Source: an uncultured Pelagibacteraceae bacterium (GTDB lineage: Bacteria; Pseudomonadota; Alphaproteobacteria; Pelagibacterales; Pelagibacteraceae). Taken from it: a DNA stretch of 64,000 bases. The stretch lies in the NCBI GenBank assembly GCA_902617025.1, contig CACMVB010000001.1, positions 1 to 64,000 on the forward strand, in the 5' to 3' direction. Position numbers and translations under genes: made by a program. Under the pieces are notes generated by a model. That model was not told the DNA's origin and ran no database searches. It saw nothing but the letters and a program-made list of their open reading frames with translations. Positions 8,900 to 17,489 of this stretch are shown piece after piece (the stretch's first letter is position 1; the number at the start of each line of letters is the position of its first letter).

Positions 8900-8932
8900 A
8901 AAAAGGGCTGGATTTATCTGGCCCTTTTTTTT
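8900..8932 (+). terminator. intercistronic hairpin with T-tract, aapJ/aapQ
   Basis: The stem AAAAGGGC/GCCCTTTT (8901-8908 with 8921-8928) has a 12-nt loop and runs into a T-tract. It looks like a Rho-independent terminator inside the operon. It probably lets the binding protein be made in excess of the permeases by partial termination or by protecting the upstream mRNA 3' end. Confidence 0.75.
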
Positions 8933-8947
8933 ACTCTCAATTTTAAA

Positions 8948-10123
8948 ATGAATCTTAAAAAACTTAGCATTGAAAACAAAAAAATCAGAAATTTAATACC
9001 TCAAGCATTAACTATATTAGCTTTACTTTCAGTAATTTTTTATTTTGCGACAAATGCTCAAATCAACATGGGTAACAGAGGAATATCATTTGGTTTTGGT
9101 TTTTTAAGTCAAGAGGCATCATTTGATATAGCTTTTTCATTAATTGAGTTCGATGGATCTTACTCTTATGGAAGAGCCTTTTTAGTTGGGCTATTAAATA
9201 CTATTTTAGTTTCAATTATAGGAATTTTCTTAGCAACAATTCTTGGTGTAATTGTAGGTGTTGCTAGATTATCTAATAATTATTTGATAGCTAAAACCGC
9301 AGAATGGTATGTAGAAATATTTAGAAATATTCCACTAATTTTACAAATATTTTTTTGGTATTTTGCAGCTCTTAGAGCATTACCTTCTCCAGAAAATGCA
9401 ATAAATTTTTATGATGTATCTTATTTGACAATTAAAGGTTGGTATATTCCAAAGTTTGTTTGGATCAATTTTGATATATTTTGTTATTCGCTCATATTAG
9501 CTTTTATATCTATATATTTTTTAAATCGATATACAAAAAAACAGCGTGAAGAGTTTGGTAAAATTTTACCAACTTTTACATTATCTTTAGGGATTTTAAT
9601 TTCGATACCTTTATTAAGTTTTTTATTACTAGGCGTATCTCTTTCTTTTGATTATCCAGAATTAAAACAACTATCTGAAACATCTTATACTTATGAAAAT
9701 GGAGTTAGCATAATACCAGAATTAATAGCACTAGCTCTTGCACTATCTATGTATACGGCAACTTTTATAGCTGAGAATGTTAGAGCGGGAGTAATGGGTG
9801 TAGGTAAAGGTCAAAAAGAGGCTGCAGCGAGCATAGGATTGAACAAAGGCCAAATTCTTAAATTAGTAGTGATGCCTCAAGCATTAAGGATTATTATTCC
9901 TCCAACTACTAATCAATATTTAAATTTAACAAAAAACTCATCTTTAGCAGCGGCAATAGCATATCCAGACATGGTTTTAGTTTTTGCAAAAACTGCTTTA
10001 ATGCAAACCGGAAGAGCGATTGAAATTATTTCAATTACAATGCTTACTTACTTATCTCTAAGTATATCGATATCTATATTAATGAACTGGTATAATAAAA
10101 AAATGGCTATCAAGGAAAAATAA
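8948..10123 (+). CDS. aapQ: L-amino-acid ABC transporter permease 1
   Basis: This 391-residue inner-membrane protein is the AapQ/BztB half of the general amino-acid importer. It has several hydrophobic helices and a late EAA loop (EAAASIGLNKGQILKLVVMP, ~297-316) that docks on AapP. FRNIPLILQIFFWY (~127-140) is typical of His/Glu-family permeases. It lies 15 bp downstream of the hairpin, and its stop directly abuts the aapM ATG. Confidence 0.93.
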   Translation: MNLKKLSIENKKIRNLIPQALTILALLSVIFYFATNAQINMGNRGISFGFGFLSQEASFDIAFSLIEFDGSYSYGRAFLVGLLNTILVSIIGIFLATILGVIVGVARLSNNYLIAKTAEWYVEIFRNIPLILQIFFWYFAALRALPSPENAINFYDVSYLTIKGWYIPKFVWINFDIFCYSLILAFISIYFLNRYTKKQREEFGKILPTFTLSLGILISIPLLSFLLLGVSLSFDYPELKQLSETSYTYENGVSIIPELIALALALSMYTATFIAENVRAGVMGVGKGQKEAAASIGLNKGQILKLVVMPQALRIIIPPTTNQYLNLTKNSSLAAAIAYPDMVLVFAKTALMQTGRAIEIISITMLTYLSLSISISILMNWYNKKMAIKEK

Positions 10124-11380
10124 ATGATATTAAATAATTTAAAACCAACAAAAGATAAAATTAATACATTTTTACCCTTAGGAAGTATTTTTGTTATATT
10201 TGCCTTTTTAGACGTTTTGACAAATACTTTTTTAAATTACAATATTACAGGTTTTTTGCCTAAAACATTAAATTATTTTTTTCCATTATTATTAGGCTAC
10301 TTCGGTCTTTATCTAATAAGAATAGAGTTCAGTGGTAATAGATTTTTAGACAAATTAAATAAAAATATTAACTCAAGTAATTTTAATGCTTTTTTAACTC
10401 TTCTAATATTATTCATAATTATCAAAGCAATTTCACCTTTGATGAATTGGTTAATTTTAGAGGCTAATTTTGCAGGTTCTTCAAAAGATGATTGTACTGG
10501 TAATGGAGCTTGTTGGGTATTTATAAAAGTATGGTTTAATAGACTAATGTATGGGCTTTATCCGGATGTAGAGCAATGGAGAGTTAATAGTGCCTTCTTA
10601 TTGTTATTTGCTTTGGTTGGAATAGCCTTTTTCGTGCCTCAAAAAATTAAAAAATATTTTATCATTTTTTTACTTTTTGTTTATCCTTTTATTGGTATTA
10701 AGTTACTATCAGGCGGAAGCTTTGGATTAGTATATGTTGAAACCGCTGCATGGGGAGGTCTTTCATTAACTTTTATTATTTCTGCATTTGCAATCCTTTT
10801 CTGTTTTCCAATTGGTGTCTTTTTAGCATTAGGTAGAAGATCTTCATTGCCCGCTATAAGATATATTTCGATTGGTTTTATAGAACTTTGGAGAGGTGTA
10901 CCTTTAATTACAGTTTTATTTATGGCAGCTGTAATGTTTCCAATGTTTTTACCAGATGGTACTTTTATTGATAAGCTAATTAGAGTTTTAATAGCGATCA
11001 CTTTGTTTGAAGCTGCTTACATGGCAGAAGTTGTAAGAGGAGGATTACAAGCTTTACCAAAAGGTCAATATGAAGCTGCGAAGTCTTTAGGGATGGGATA
11101 TTGGAGAATGAATGTTCTTATTATATTACCTCAAGCGCTTAAATTGGTAATACCTGGGATAGCAAATACTCTCCTGGCCTTAGTAAAAGATACACCTTTA
11201 ATTTTTGTGGTTGGGTTGATGGAATTAGCTGGTATGATAGGTTTAGCAAAAACTAATCCAAAATGGCTTGGAATGGCCATGGAGGGATATGTTTTTGCTG
11301 GTTTAGTTTTTTGGATAATATGCTATGCAATGAGTAGATACAGTCAAAATTTAGAGAAAAAATTAAGCACCGAAAGATAA
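10124..11380 (+). CDS. aapM: L-amino-acid ABC transporter permease 2
   Basis: This 418-residue partner permease (AapM/BztC) has an N-terminal membrane region before the core permease domain, as is usual for Aap[17 protein letters not shown] (~249-264) and the EAA loop [20 protein letters not shown] (~319-338) mark the His-family permease domain. It forms the heterodimeric channel with AapQ and is followed 2 bp later by the ATPase gene. Confidence 0.93.
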   Translation: MILNNLKPTKDKINTFLPLGSIFVIFAFLDVLTNTFLNYNITGFLPKTLNYFFPLLLGYFGLYLIRIEFSGNRFLDKLNKNINSSNFNAFLTLLILFIIIKAISPLMNWLILEANFAGSSKDDCTGNGACWVFIKVWFNRLMYGLYPDVEQWRVNSAFLLLFALVGIAFFVPQKIKKYFIIFLLFVYPFIGIKLLSGGSFGLVYVETAAWGGLSLTFIISAFAILFCFPIGVFLALGRRSSLPAIRYISIGFIELWRGVPLITVLFMAAVMFPMFLPDGTFIDKLIRVLIAITLFEAAYMAEVVRGGLQALPKGQYEAAKSLGMGYWRMNVLIILPQALKLVIPGIANTLLALVKDTPLIFVVGLMELAGMIGLAKTNPKWLGMAMEGYVFAGLVFWIICYAMSRYSQNLEKKLSTER

Positions 11381-11382
11381 TT

Positions 11383-12114
11383 ATGGGAAAAATAATAGAG
11401 TTAAAAAAAGTTAATAAATGGTTTGATAAATTTCAGGTATTAAAAGATATCGATCTTGAAGTTGCTCCTCAAGAAAAAATAGTTATATGTGGTCCATCAG
11501 GGTCAGGAAAATCAACTTTAATTAGATGTATTAATAGATTAGAGGAGCACCAAGAAGGAAACATTATCGTTGATGGCACGGAACTAGCTGAGAACACAAA
11601 AAATATTGAAAAAATAAGAGCCGAAGTTGGAATGGTTTTTCAGCAGTTTAATTTGTTTCCTCATCTTTCTATTTTAGATAACTGTACTTTAGCACCAATC
11701 TGGGTAAAAAAATTACCTAAAAAAGAAGCTGAAGAGGTTGCAATGAAAAATTTAACTAGAGTTCAAATAGATGATCAAGCTCTGAAATTTCCTGGTCAGC
11801 TTTCAGGAGGTCAACAACAAAGAGCAGCGATAGCAAGAGCACTTTGTATGGAACCAAAAATCATGTTATTTGATGAACCTACTTCTGCATTAGATCCAGA
11901 AATGATTAAAGAAGTTTTAGATGTAATGGTCGATCTTGCAAAAGGTGGAATGACTATGATAGTAGTTACCCACGAAATGGGTTTTGCCAAAGAGGTCGCT
12001 GATTATATGATTTTTATGGATGAAGGAAAAATAGTTGAAAGAGCAAAAACAAAAGAGTTTTTTGAAAATCCAAAATCAGATCGAACTAAATTATTTTTAA
12101 GTCAGATTTTATAG
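11383..12114 (+). CDS. aapP: L-amino-acid ABC transporter ATP-binding protein
   Basis: This 243-residue ATPase is the AapP/BztD subunit, of typical length for polar amino-acid importers. It has Walker [10 protein letters not shown] (~37-45), Q-loop [10 protein letters not shown], signature LSGGQQQR (~145-152), Walker [13 protein letters not shown] (~165-176) and switch VTHEMGFA. It ends the aap operon and overlaps the convergent cysteine synthase gene by 6 bp. Confidence 0.95.
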   Translation: MGKIIELKKVNKWFDKFQVLKDIDLEVAPQEKIVICGPSGSGKSTLIRCINRLEEHQEGNIIVDGTELAENTKNIEKIRAEVGMVFQQFNLFPHLSILDNCTLAPIWVKKLPKKEAEEVAMKNLTRVQIDDQALKFPGQLSGGQQQRAAIARALCMEPKIMLFDEPTSALDPEMIKEVLDVMVDLAKGGMTMIVVTHEMGFAKEVADYMIFMDEGKIVERAKTKEFFENPKSDRTKLFLSQIL

Positions 12115-13104
12115 CCATTTTGGGATTGGCAAATTTTTACTTTTTAAAAATTCTTTATTAAAAATTTTACTTGCGTATCTTTTTCCATGATCACAAAGTA
12201 TTGTGACTATTGTTTTTCCAGGACCCATTTTTTTAGCAAGTTTAATAGCTCCTGCAATATTAATACCAGAAGATCCACCTAGTATAATTTTCTGCTTTTC
12301 GATTAAATCATAAACGATATCTAAAGCCTCTGTATCATTTGTTTGAAAAGCATCATCAACTAACGCTTTTTCAAAATTTTTAGTAATTCTTCCAGTACCA
12401 ATACCTTCAGTTATCGAGCTACCAGAGCTTTCTAATTTATTATTCTTAATGTGAGAGAATAATGAAGAACCCATGGGATCAGATAAAGCAATCTTTACAT
12501 TTTTATTCTTATTTTTTAATCCTATAGATACACCAGCTAAAGTCCCACCTGTCCCAACCGCACATGTAAAACCATCTACCGTACCAGCTGTTTGGTTCCA
12601 AATTTCTTCTGCAGTAGTTTTGATATGGGCTTCTGTATTAATAACGTTGTCAAACTGATTAGCCCAGTATACTCCATTCTTACTATATTTATTTAATTCT
12701 TCAGCAATCTGCTTTGATTGTTTGATGTAATTTTTTGGATTAGAATAAGGAACTGCATCAACTTCAATTAATTCAGCGCCTAATTTTTTGAGAGTTTCTT
12801 TTTTTTCGATTGATTGTGTGTTTGGAATAACTATTTTAAGTTTTAGACCATATTCTTTACACACTACAGCTAAACCTATGCCAGTATTTCCAGCTGTTCC
12901 CTCAACAATAGTGCCTCCTTTCGAAATAAGTTTTCTTTTAATTGCATCTTGAACAATAAATAATGCTGCTCTGTCTTTGACTGACTCTCCAGGATTAAAA
13001 TATTCTGCCTTCCCATATATATTACAACCAGTCAATTCTGAGGCTTGTTTTAGTCTCACTAATGGTGTATTTCCAATTTGAGAAATTATTGAATTAGTTT
13101 CCAT
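12109..13104 (-). CDS. cysK: cysteine synthase-family PLP enzyme
   Basis: This 331-residue fold-type II PLP enzyme has the Schiff-base lysine in GESVKDRAA (Lys43), a substrate loop GTAGNTGIG, the phosphate-binding VGTGGTLAG and the PLP-nitrogen segment GGSSGIN. It should make cysteine from O-acetylserine and sulfide. TAGNTG instead of the classical TSGNTG and the ~20 extra C-terminal residues leave cystathionine beta-synthase-like activity possible. Its start codon is only 12 bp from the start of the divergent secreted-protein gene, so the promoters must lie inside the neighbouring coding regions or the mRNAs have almost no leader. Confidence 0.88.
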   Translation of the reverse strand: METNSIISQIGNTPLVRLKQASELTGCNIYGKAEYFNPGESVKDRAALFIVQDAIKRKLISKGGTIVEGTAGNTGIGLAVVCKEYGLKLKIVIPNTQSIEKKETLKKLGAELIEVDAVPYSNPKNYIKQSKQIAEELNKYSKNGVYWANQFDNVINTEAHIKTTAEEIWNQTAGTVDGFTCAVGTGGTLAGVSIGLKNKNKNVKIALSDPMGSSLFSHIKNNKLESSGSSITEGIGTGRITKNFEKALVDDAFQTNDTEALDIVYDLIEKQKIILGGSSGINIAGAIKLAKKMGPGKTIVTILCDHGKRYASKIFNKEFLKSKNLPIPKWL

Positions 13105-13116
13105 ATCATTAAATAT

Positions 13117-13800
13117 ATGAAAAAATATTTACTTTCAATTGCTTTAATATTTATATCGCCTTTAGAAATTAATGCTCATGTAGATCATTATTCAAAATAT
13201 AATTATCTTGAATATGAATTATTTAGAAACAACAAATCAATTGGTTATCACAAGTATAATTTTAAAAGAAATGGACCTGATTTAATTATAGATAATGAGG
13301 TTAGTTTTAAAATTAGAAAATTTGGAGTAGACCTTTATAAATATTATGCAAAAGGGGTAGAAAAATACAAAAATGGGATTTTTTCAGGTTTTAACTCAGA
13401 GACTAATCAAAATAAAAAAGAGAAATATGTTAATATTACGATCGATCCGAATGATAAAGCCTTAATTATTGATGGGTCATCCTTTAAAGGTAAGGTAGAT
13501 AAAGATTTAATAATTGGTACGTGGTGGAATCATGAAATTGTTCAAAAAAAAGCTCAAATTAGCGCAGTTTCAGGAAGAATAATTAAACAAAATGTAGAAT
13601 TTATAGGAAAAGAGGATGTAAAAATAGGTGATAAGGTTTACAAAACGCTTCGTTTTAATTTTAGTTCGTCCGACCCAAGTTTATCAAAAGATAAAAAACT
13701 AAATACAGATATTTGGTATGAAGAAAAAACTTTTTTGTGGGTCAAAGCAGCTTTCGACAAGACAGGATACTGGGAATATAGGCTAAAAAAAGTAAATTGA
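13117..13800 (+). CDS. secreted protein, DUF6134-like
   Basis: This 227-residue protein has a clear signal peptide (~1-20, cleaved near INA-H), then an all-beta-looking domain. Features such as YLEYELFRNNKSIGYHKYNF early in the mature protein and TDIWYEEKT followed by WVKAAFDKTGYWEYRL at the end resemble DUF6134/DUF3108-type periplasmic proteins. Function is unknown. It is divergent from the cysteine synthase gene with an unusually short 12-bp spacer. Confidence 0.65.
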   Translation: MKKYLLSIALIFISPLEINAHVDHYSKYNYLEYELFRNNKSIGYHKYNFKRNGPDLIIDNEVSFKIRKFGVDLYKYYAKGVEKYKNGIFSGFNSETNQNKKEKYVNITIDPNDKALIIDGSSFKGKVDKDLIIGTWWNHEIVQKKAQISAVSGRIIKQNVEFIGKEDVKIGDKVYKTLRFNFSSSDPSLSKDKKLNTDIWYEEKTFLWVKAAFDKTGYWEYRLKKVN

Positions 13801-13943
13801 TTTAAATATCCACTTTATTTTTTAGGTTTAGTCAATACTAAATATACGTTTTTTTTGCATTTTCGACCCCCTAAAAAAAATAATTATAGGTATTGCCAAA
13901 ATGTCCAATTTGAGGTTTTATTATTAAAAAATTGGGGAGTTCG

Positions 13944-14309
13944 ATGGAAGAAAATTTCAATATTCATTTAGGAAAAAAATTAAGAATGAGAAGACTATCT
14001 TTAGGATTAACTCAAACCAAAGTAGCACAAGCTATTAATGTTACTTTCCAACAGATTCAGAAATATGAGAAGGGTACAAATGGAGTTAGTTCAAATAGAT
14101 TGATGCAATTATCTCAGTTTTTAAAAGTTCCAATTATTTATTTTTTCGAGGACTTTAAAGAATTTAAAGATGTAAGTACAAGTGAAGAGAACAACGATGA
14201 TTTAAACTATTCTTTTTTAAGTAGAACATTCTCTTCTTTATCTAAGTCTCAAAAAGAAAAAATTTTACAAATTTTAAGTAATACGTCTAAATTTGAGAAA
14301 GTTGGTTAA
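13944..14309 (+). CDS. XRE-family transcriptional regulator
   Basis: I use the ATG after a GGGGAG ribosome-binding site, giving 121 residues, rather than an upstream TTG. An XRE helix-turn-helix fills ~residues 8-62 (KLRMRRLSLGLTQTKVAQAI, then VTFQQIQKYEKG). It resembles the conserved alphaproteobacterial PraR/SinR-like regulators, in which the VTFQQ...KYE segment is characteristic. The acidic C-terminal third may be a dimerisation region. It ends 1 bp before the 3' end of tRNA-Asn on the other strand. Its targets are unknown. Confidence 0.87.
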   Translation: MEENFNIHLGKKLRMRRLSLGLTQTKVAQAINVTFQQIQKYEKGTNGVSSNRLMQLSQFLKVPIIYFFEDFKEFKDVSTSEENNDDLNYSFLSRTFSSLSKSQKEKILQILSNTSKFEKVG

Positions 14310-14310
14310 T

Positions 14311-14386
14311 TGGCTCCTCGGGCAGGACTCGAACCTGCGACCAATTGATTAACAGTCAACTGCTCTACCAACTGAGCTACCGAGGA
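14311..14386 (-). tRNA. tRNA-Asn (GTT anticodon)
   Basis: Read on the minus strand this is a 76-nt cloverleaf with acceptor TCCTCGG/CCGAGGA, discriminator G and an encoded CCA. The anticodon stem TTGAC...ATCAA surrounds GTT (reads AAC and AAT). The D-arm contains AGCTCAGTTGGTAGAGC and the T-arm GGTTCGAGTCC. It stands beside the tRNA-Cys-anchored island. Confidence 0.95.
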
Positions 14387-14434
14387 ATAATTGCGAACAT
14401 ACTTTTTTTAATAAAATAAAACAACTTATTTTTT

Positions 14435-14479
14435 TGGAGGCCACGCCCAGAATCGAACTGGGATAAAAGGATTTGCAAT
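14435..14479 (-). repeat. orphan tRNA-Cys 3' fragment, distal att core
   Basis: This 45-bp sequence is identical to 18471-18515 and comprises the CCA end, T-arm, variable region and anticodon-loop half of tRNA-Cys. Beyond position 14479 it no longer matches the tRNA, so no complete tRNA can form here. It marks the far boundary of the island. Confidence 0.93.
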
Positions 14480-14502
14480 ATTCTGGATTCACAATATCCG
14501 TT

Positions 14503-14521
14503 CTCTCTGGTACTCTCTGGT
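14503..14521 (+). repeat. two direct repeats CTCTCTGGT at 10-bp spacing
   Basis: CTCTCTGGT occurs at 14503-14511 and 14513-14521, one helical turn apart, just inside the distal att core. The spacing fits protein binding on one face of the helix, but this is only a suggestion. Confidence 0.4.
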
Positions 14522-14602
14522 GCTCTTAAAAGATGAAATTCAGTCTTTTTTTAATTCAACTCCAAATAGTTATTATAAAAATAGGTAAAATCTTTTAGCT
14601 AA

Positions 14603-14624
14603 ACCAGTCCCTACACCGGTCCCT
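14603..14624 (+). repeat. paired ACCRGTCCCT repeats, left end of island
   Basis: ACCAGTCCCT (14603-14612) and ACCGGTCCCT (14615-14624) lie in direct orientation 124 bp inside the distal att core. The same decamer pair recurs at the other end of the element. This arrangement resembles arm-type binding sites of a tyrosine recombinase. Confidence 0.6.
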
Positions 14625-14653
14625 GGAATAGATAATTTTGATATACTAAATTC

Positions 14654-15238
14654 ATGAATTTTTCTCTTTTTTTTCTCATATCTATTTTTATATTTTTGAG
14701 TTCCGCAAATTCACATTCTGGAAGAACAAATTCTGAAGGATGTCATAAAAAGACAAGTAATAATACTTATCATTGTCATAATAGAAAATCTAATTATGAA
14801 AATAACTCATCAATCCAAAAATTTAAAGTAATAGACGGAGATACAGTTTCAATAAACAACATTTCAATTAGATTTTCAGGAATTGATGCACCAGAAAGTT
14901 ACTACAGAGGTAAAACACAAAAATGTGTAAAAGAAAACACGATTGTGGAATGTGGTCGTTTATCTAAGGAATATTTAATAAAAATTATTGGAAACAAAAA
15001 AGTAAAATGTAAAATCGAGAAAAAACCAGATCAATATAATCGAAAATTAGGTGAGTGTTTTGTAAATAATAAAAGTTTATCTAGTTTGATGGTTAGAGGG
15101 GGTTATGCATTTGATTACCCAAAATATTCCAAAAAAAAATATTCAAAAGATCAAGAATTTGCAAAGTCTAATAAACTTGGACTCTGGAGTATGGAGTTTG
15201 AATTTCCATGGGTTTTTAGGAAAAATTCAAGAAATTAA
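14654..15238 (+). CDS. secreted thermonuclease-like (SNase) protein
   Basis: This 194-residue protein has a signal peptide (~1-20), then a short Cys/His segment HSGRTNSEGCH...YHCH (21-42) often seen attached to SNase domains, then a nuclease-like domain (~54-190). Catalytic residues expected for staphylococcal nuclease are in place: Arg73 and Glu81 in IRFSGIDAPES, Asp61/Asp63 in DGDT and Arg130 in QYNRKLG. It should cut DNA or RNA outside the cytoplasm. It is the first cargo gene of the island and points toward the TerB operon, 59 bp upstream of it. Whether it belongs to that operon functionally is unknown. Confidence 0.88.
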   Translation: MNFSLFFLISIFIFLSSANSHSGRTNSEGCHKKTSNNTYHCHNRKSNYENNSSIQKFKVIDGDTVSINNISIRFSGIDAPESYYRGKTQKCVKENTIVECGRLSKEYLIKIIGNKKVKCKIEKKPDQYNRKLGECFVNNKSLSSLMVRGGYAFDYPKYSKKKYSKDQEFAKSNKLGLWSMEFEFPWVFRKNSRN

Positions 15239-15297
15239 ATATATTTCACATCTTTCAAAAGATCAAAAAATCTGATTTAATTTTAAAAGGGAGAATA

Positions 15298-15723
15298 ATG
15301 GACATATTAGAGGAGTATAGAGGTCAAAGCGATAGAACTATCTGTATTGTTGGAACTATTATACTTTCAACAAAAATATGTATGGTAGATGGTAAATTCT
15401 CATTGTATGAAAAAGATGAGATATTAAAAACTTTTCCCACTAATGATCCTAAAAAAAAGGAGACTATTTTAGATATTATAGATAAAGCCTCTAAAGATAA
15501 AAATGACGTAGTATATCATGCTGAGCGAATTAAAAAATTTGTTGATCCAGAACATGATAAATTTTTAGATTTTATTGTTGCAACTTTGATCAAATTTGCA
15601 AAATCAGATCACCATTTTGATGATAAAGAAAAAAAACTAATTTCAAAAGTTATAGATGTTTTCAATGATCATAAAAAACTTTCCTTATTACAAAAAATTA
15701 AAAAAAAGATGCGAGTTAATTAA
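15298..15723 (+). CDS. TerB/DjlA-like cytoplasmic protein (island operon gene A)
   Basis: This 141-residue, largely alpha-helical protein has no signal or membrane segment. Two acidic helix-capping motifs, VDGKFSLYE (30-38) and SDHHFDDKE (103-111), match the repeated DG...E pattern of TerB and the DjlA N-terminal domain, which are often linked to metal sensing and membrane stress complexes. A strong GGGAG ribosome-binding site precedes the ATG. Its stop overlaps the next start (TAATG), so it is translationally coupled to the large coiled-coil membrane protein. Family assignment is by pattern only. Confidence 0.65.
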   Translation: MDILEEYRGQSDRTICIVGTIILSTKICMVDGKFSLYEKDEILKTFPTNDPKKKETILDIIDKASKDKNDVVYHAERIKKFVDPEHDKFLDFIVATLIKFAKSDHHFDDKEKKLISKVIDVFNDHKKLSLLQKIKKKMRVN

Positions 15724-17489
15724 TGGAAAAAAATTTAGATAACATTTTTGATAGATTTTACCCTAGATCTCAAACAGTCCAACAAGGAATTTTTCTTCTT
15801 AAAACAGCATGGGCTGTCGAAATTTTATTGGCAACTATAGGATGTTTATTTGGAATTATTTTGATGTGGAAATTTACCGATGAGGAAGCCCAAGTAAGAA
15901 GTTTCTTGGGTATTTCTGGAGATGGTTTAATGATGGGTTTAATATTTTTTATGGTGGGTATAATTGAATTAACGAAAATCCCATTAGCTTCAGCAGTTTA
16001 TTATAGTAGAACTTTTTATATTCGAACTATCTTTTTGATAGCTTTAATAGCTGTAAATATTTCTACTTTTGAAACAGTTGTGGCAGGTTTTGAGAGAATA
16101 CAAAACCTAAGGACAAAAGATTTTAGATCATTATTAATTCAGAAAGACACTTTAGAAGATCAAATTTTAGAAAAAAGAATTAAAGTAGATGAAAAAAATT
16201 TGAATAATCAAATCGCTGATCTTCAATTAGCTAATGACAAAATCATTAATCAAATGCAAAAACTAGAAAATTCTGCAAAATCTAGAAAAAATTCAATAGA
16301 GGGGGCATCTTCACAAAGTGGAAGTGCGGAAAGTTTGCAAAGCCTTATAGACAGAGATGAAAAAGAAATACAGAGATTACAAAAAGATAATTTAGAGTCT
16401 CAAGCGATGCTTAAAGATACAGCTTGGTATAAAAAAGGATCAATAGATAGTTCAATTAAATTTAATAAGGAAAGAATAGATGAATTATCAAAAGAAATTA
16501 AAAATAATACCGATAAATTATCTACAGTTAAAAACTCAATGTCGAGAGACGTAAAAAATCAACTAGATTTAATAGATAGACAATTAAGTAGATCAATCAA
16601 ACCATTGCAAGATAATTTAAGAAAAAATCAGCAACTTATAGATAAGTATAATGATGATTTAAATAACATAGCGGATAAAAACCGAGAAAATCTAAAAGAA
16701 ATTAGTTCTATTCAAGAAGAAATTGATCAAATAGTAGAAAGAATAGACAGAGAAGGTCCTGACAATCAGGTTATACGAGTGGCTTCATGGTTTAAAAATT
16801 ACTTTATAATAGATTATGAGCTCGAAAATAATAAAATTAATAGAGAGATTAATAATTTAGAAACTTCTAAGGTTTTTAATACCTTTTTCTTTTGGAGATT
16901 CAAAACAGATCGTACACAAAAAGAAATTGATGTAATTAATGATCAAATTTCAAGATTGAATGAGCAGAAATTAACAAATGAACAAAGAATTATTCAAGAA
17001 AGAGAAAAAGGTGCCACTAAAACAGTTTATTCTGATATCCCACAAGCTGCCTTAACTTTTGCTTTTTGGATTTGGTTTGGAGTTCTAAGTTTTATAGTAT
17101 CAATTACTGGCACAATGTTAGCATTTGCTAGTCTTAATTTAAGAGACCCTCGAATGCACGATGATAGACAGAAAACTCAATTAAAAAGAAGGGGATTATT
17201 TTGGTGGTTTGTACGTTTATTATCAGCATGGACAAAAAATTTAAGAGTAAAAACTAGACAATTATTTAAACCTAATATCGTAGAAAAGAAAGTTGAGGTA
17301 GAGGTTGAAAAAATTGTAGAAAAAATTGTAGAAAAACCAGTGATACAAGAAAAGATAATTGAAAAAGAAATTGAAGTTCCAAAACAAATTGAAAAAAAAG
17401 TATTTGTCCATGTTCCATTTCCAACTGATGATCCGGAAGTAATCAAAAAAGGTCCCATGATTTATAATGATAAGGATAAGAAAAAATAA
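15723..17489 (+). CDS. large coiled-coil membrane protein, unknown (island operon gene B)
   Basis: This 588-residue protein has three predicted N-terminal membrane helices (~29-49, 68-90, 102-122), a long Lys/Glu/Asn-rich coiled coil (~125-435, broken around 350-395 by an aromatic amphipathic stretch), a fourth helix (~442-472) and a basic cytoplasmic tail. The tail (~519-560) consists of VEK/IEK-type short repeats and ends with a Pro-rich VHVPFPTDDPEV. I recognise no catalytic motif. The shape suggests a membrane-anchored scaffold or sensor rather than an enzyme. Both flanking genes overlap it by one base, so the three products are likely made in fixed proportion. Confidence 0.75.
   Translation: MEKNLDNIFDRFYPRSQTVQQGIFLLKTAWAVEILLATIGCLFGIILMWKFTDEEAQVRSFLGISGDGLMMGLIFFMVGIIELTKIPLASAVYYSRTFYIRTIFLIALIAVNISTFETVVAGFERIQNLRTKDFRSLLIQKDTLEDQILEKRIKVDEKNLNNQIADLQLANDKIINQMQKLENSAKSRKNSIEGASSQSGSAESLQSLIDRDEKEIQRLQKDNLESQAMLKDTAWYKKGSIDSSIKFNKERIDELSKEIKNNTDKLSTVKNSMSRDVKNQLDLIDRQLSRSIKPLQDNLRKNQQLIDKYNDDLNNIADKNRENLKEISSIQEEIDQIVERIDREGPDNQVIRVASWFKNYFIIDYELENNKINREINNLETSKVFNTFFFWRFKTDRTQKEIDVINDQISRLNEQKLTNEQRIIQEREKGATKTVYSDIPQAALTFAFWIWFGVLSFIVSITGTMLAFASLNLRDPRMHDDRQKTQLKRRGLFWWFVRLLSAWTKNLRVKTRQLFKPNIVEKKVEVEVEKIVEKIVEKPVIQEKIIEKEIEVPKQIEKKVFVHVPFPTDDPEVIKKGPMIYNDKDKKK
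17311..17334 (+). repeat. tandem 12-nt repeat encoding VEKI units
   Basis: AAATTGTAGAAA occurs twice in a row (17311-17322, 17323-17334) in the tail of gene B. It keeps frame, adding four residues per unit, and could vary in copy number by slippage. Confidence 0.6.

Noticed and set aside
10681-11001. 106-codon minus-strand ORF inside aapM
   Set aside because: It lies wholly within a clear permease gene and its residue composition is that of a reverse-frame shadow.
14435-14530. Second complete tRNA-Cys gene at the left boundary
   Set aside because: Only the 3' 45 bp match; the 5' half is replaced by unrelated sequence and cannot fold as a tRNA.
14480-14653. Search for an integrase or excisionase gene near the distal att site
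   Set aside because: No open frame of useful length is present on either strand; the stretch holds only repeats and AT-rich sequence. The other end (18377-18470) is also non-coding.
17290-17400. Repeat-rich stretch as a possible CRISPR-like array
   Set aside because: It lies in frame within gene B and encodes VEK/IEK repeats; there are no regularly spaced unique spacers.
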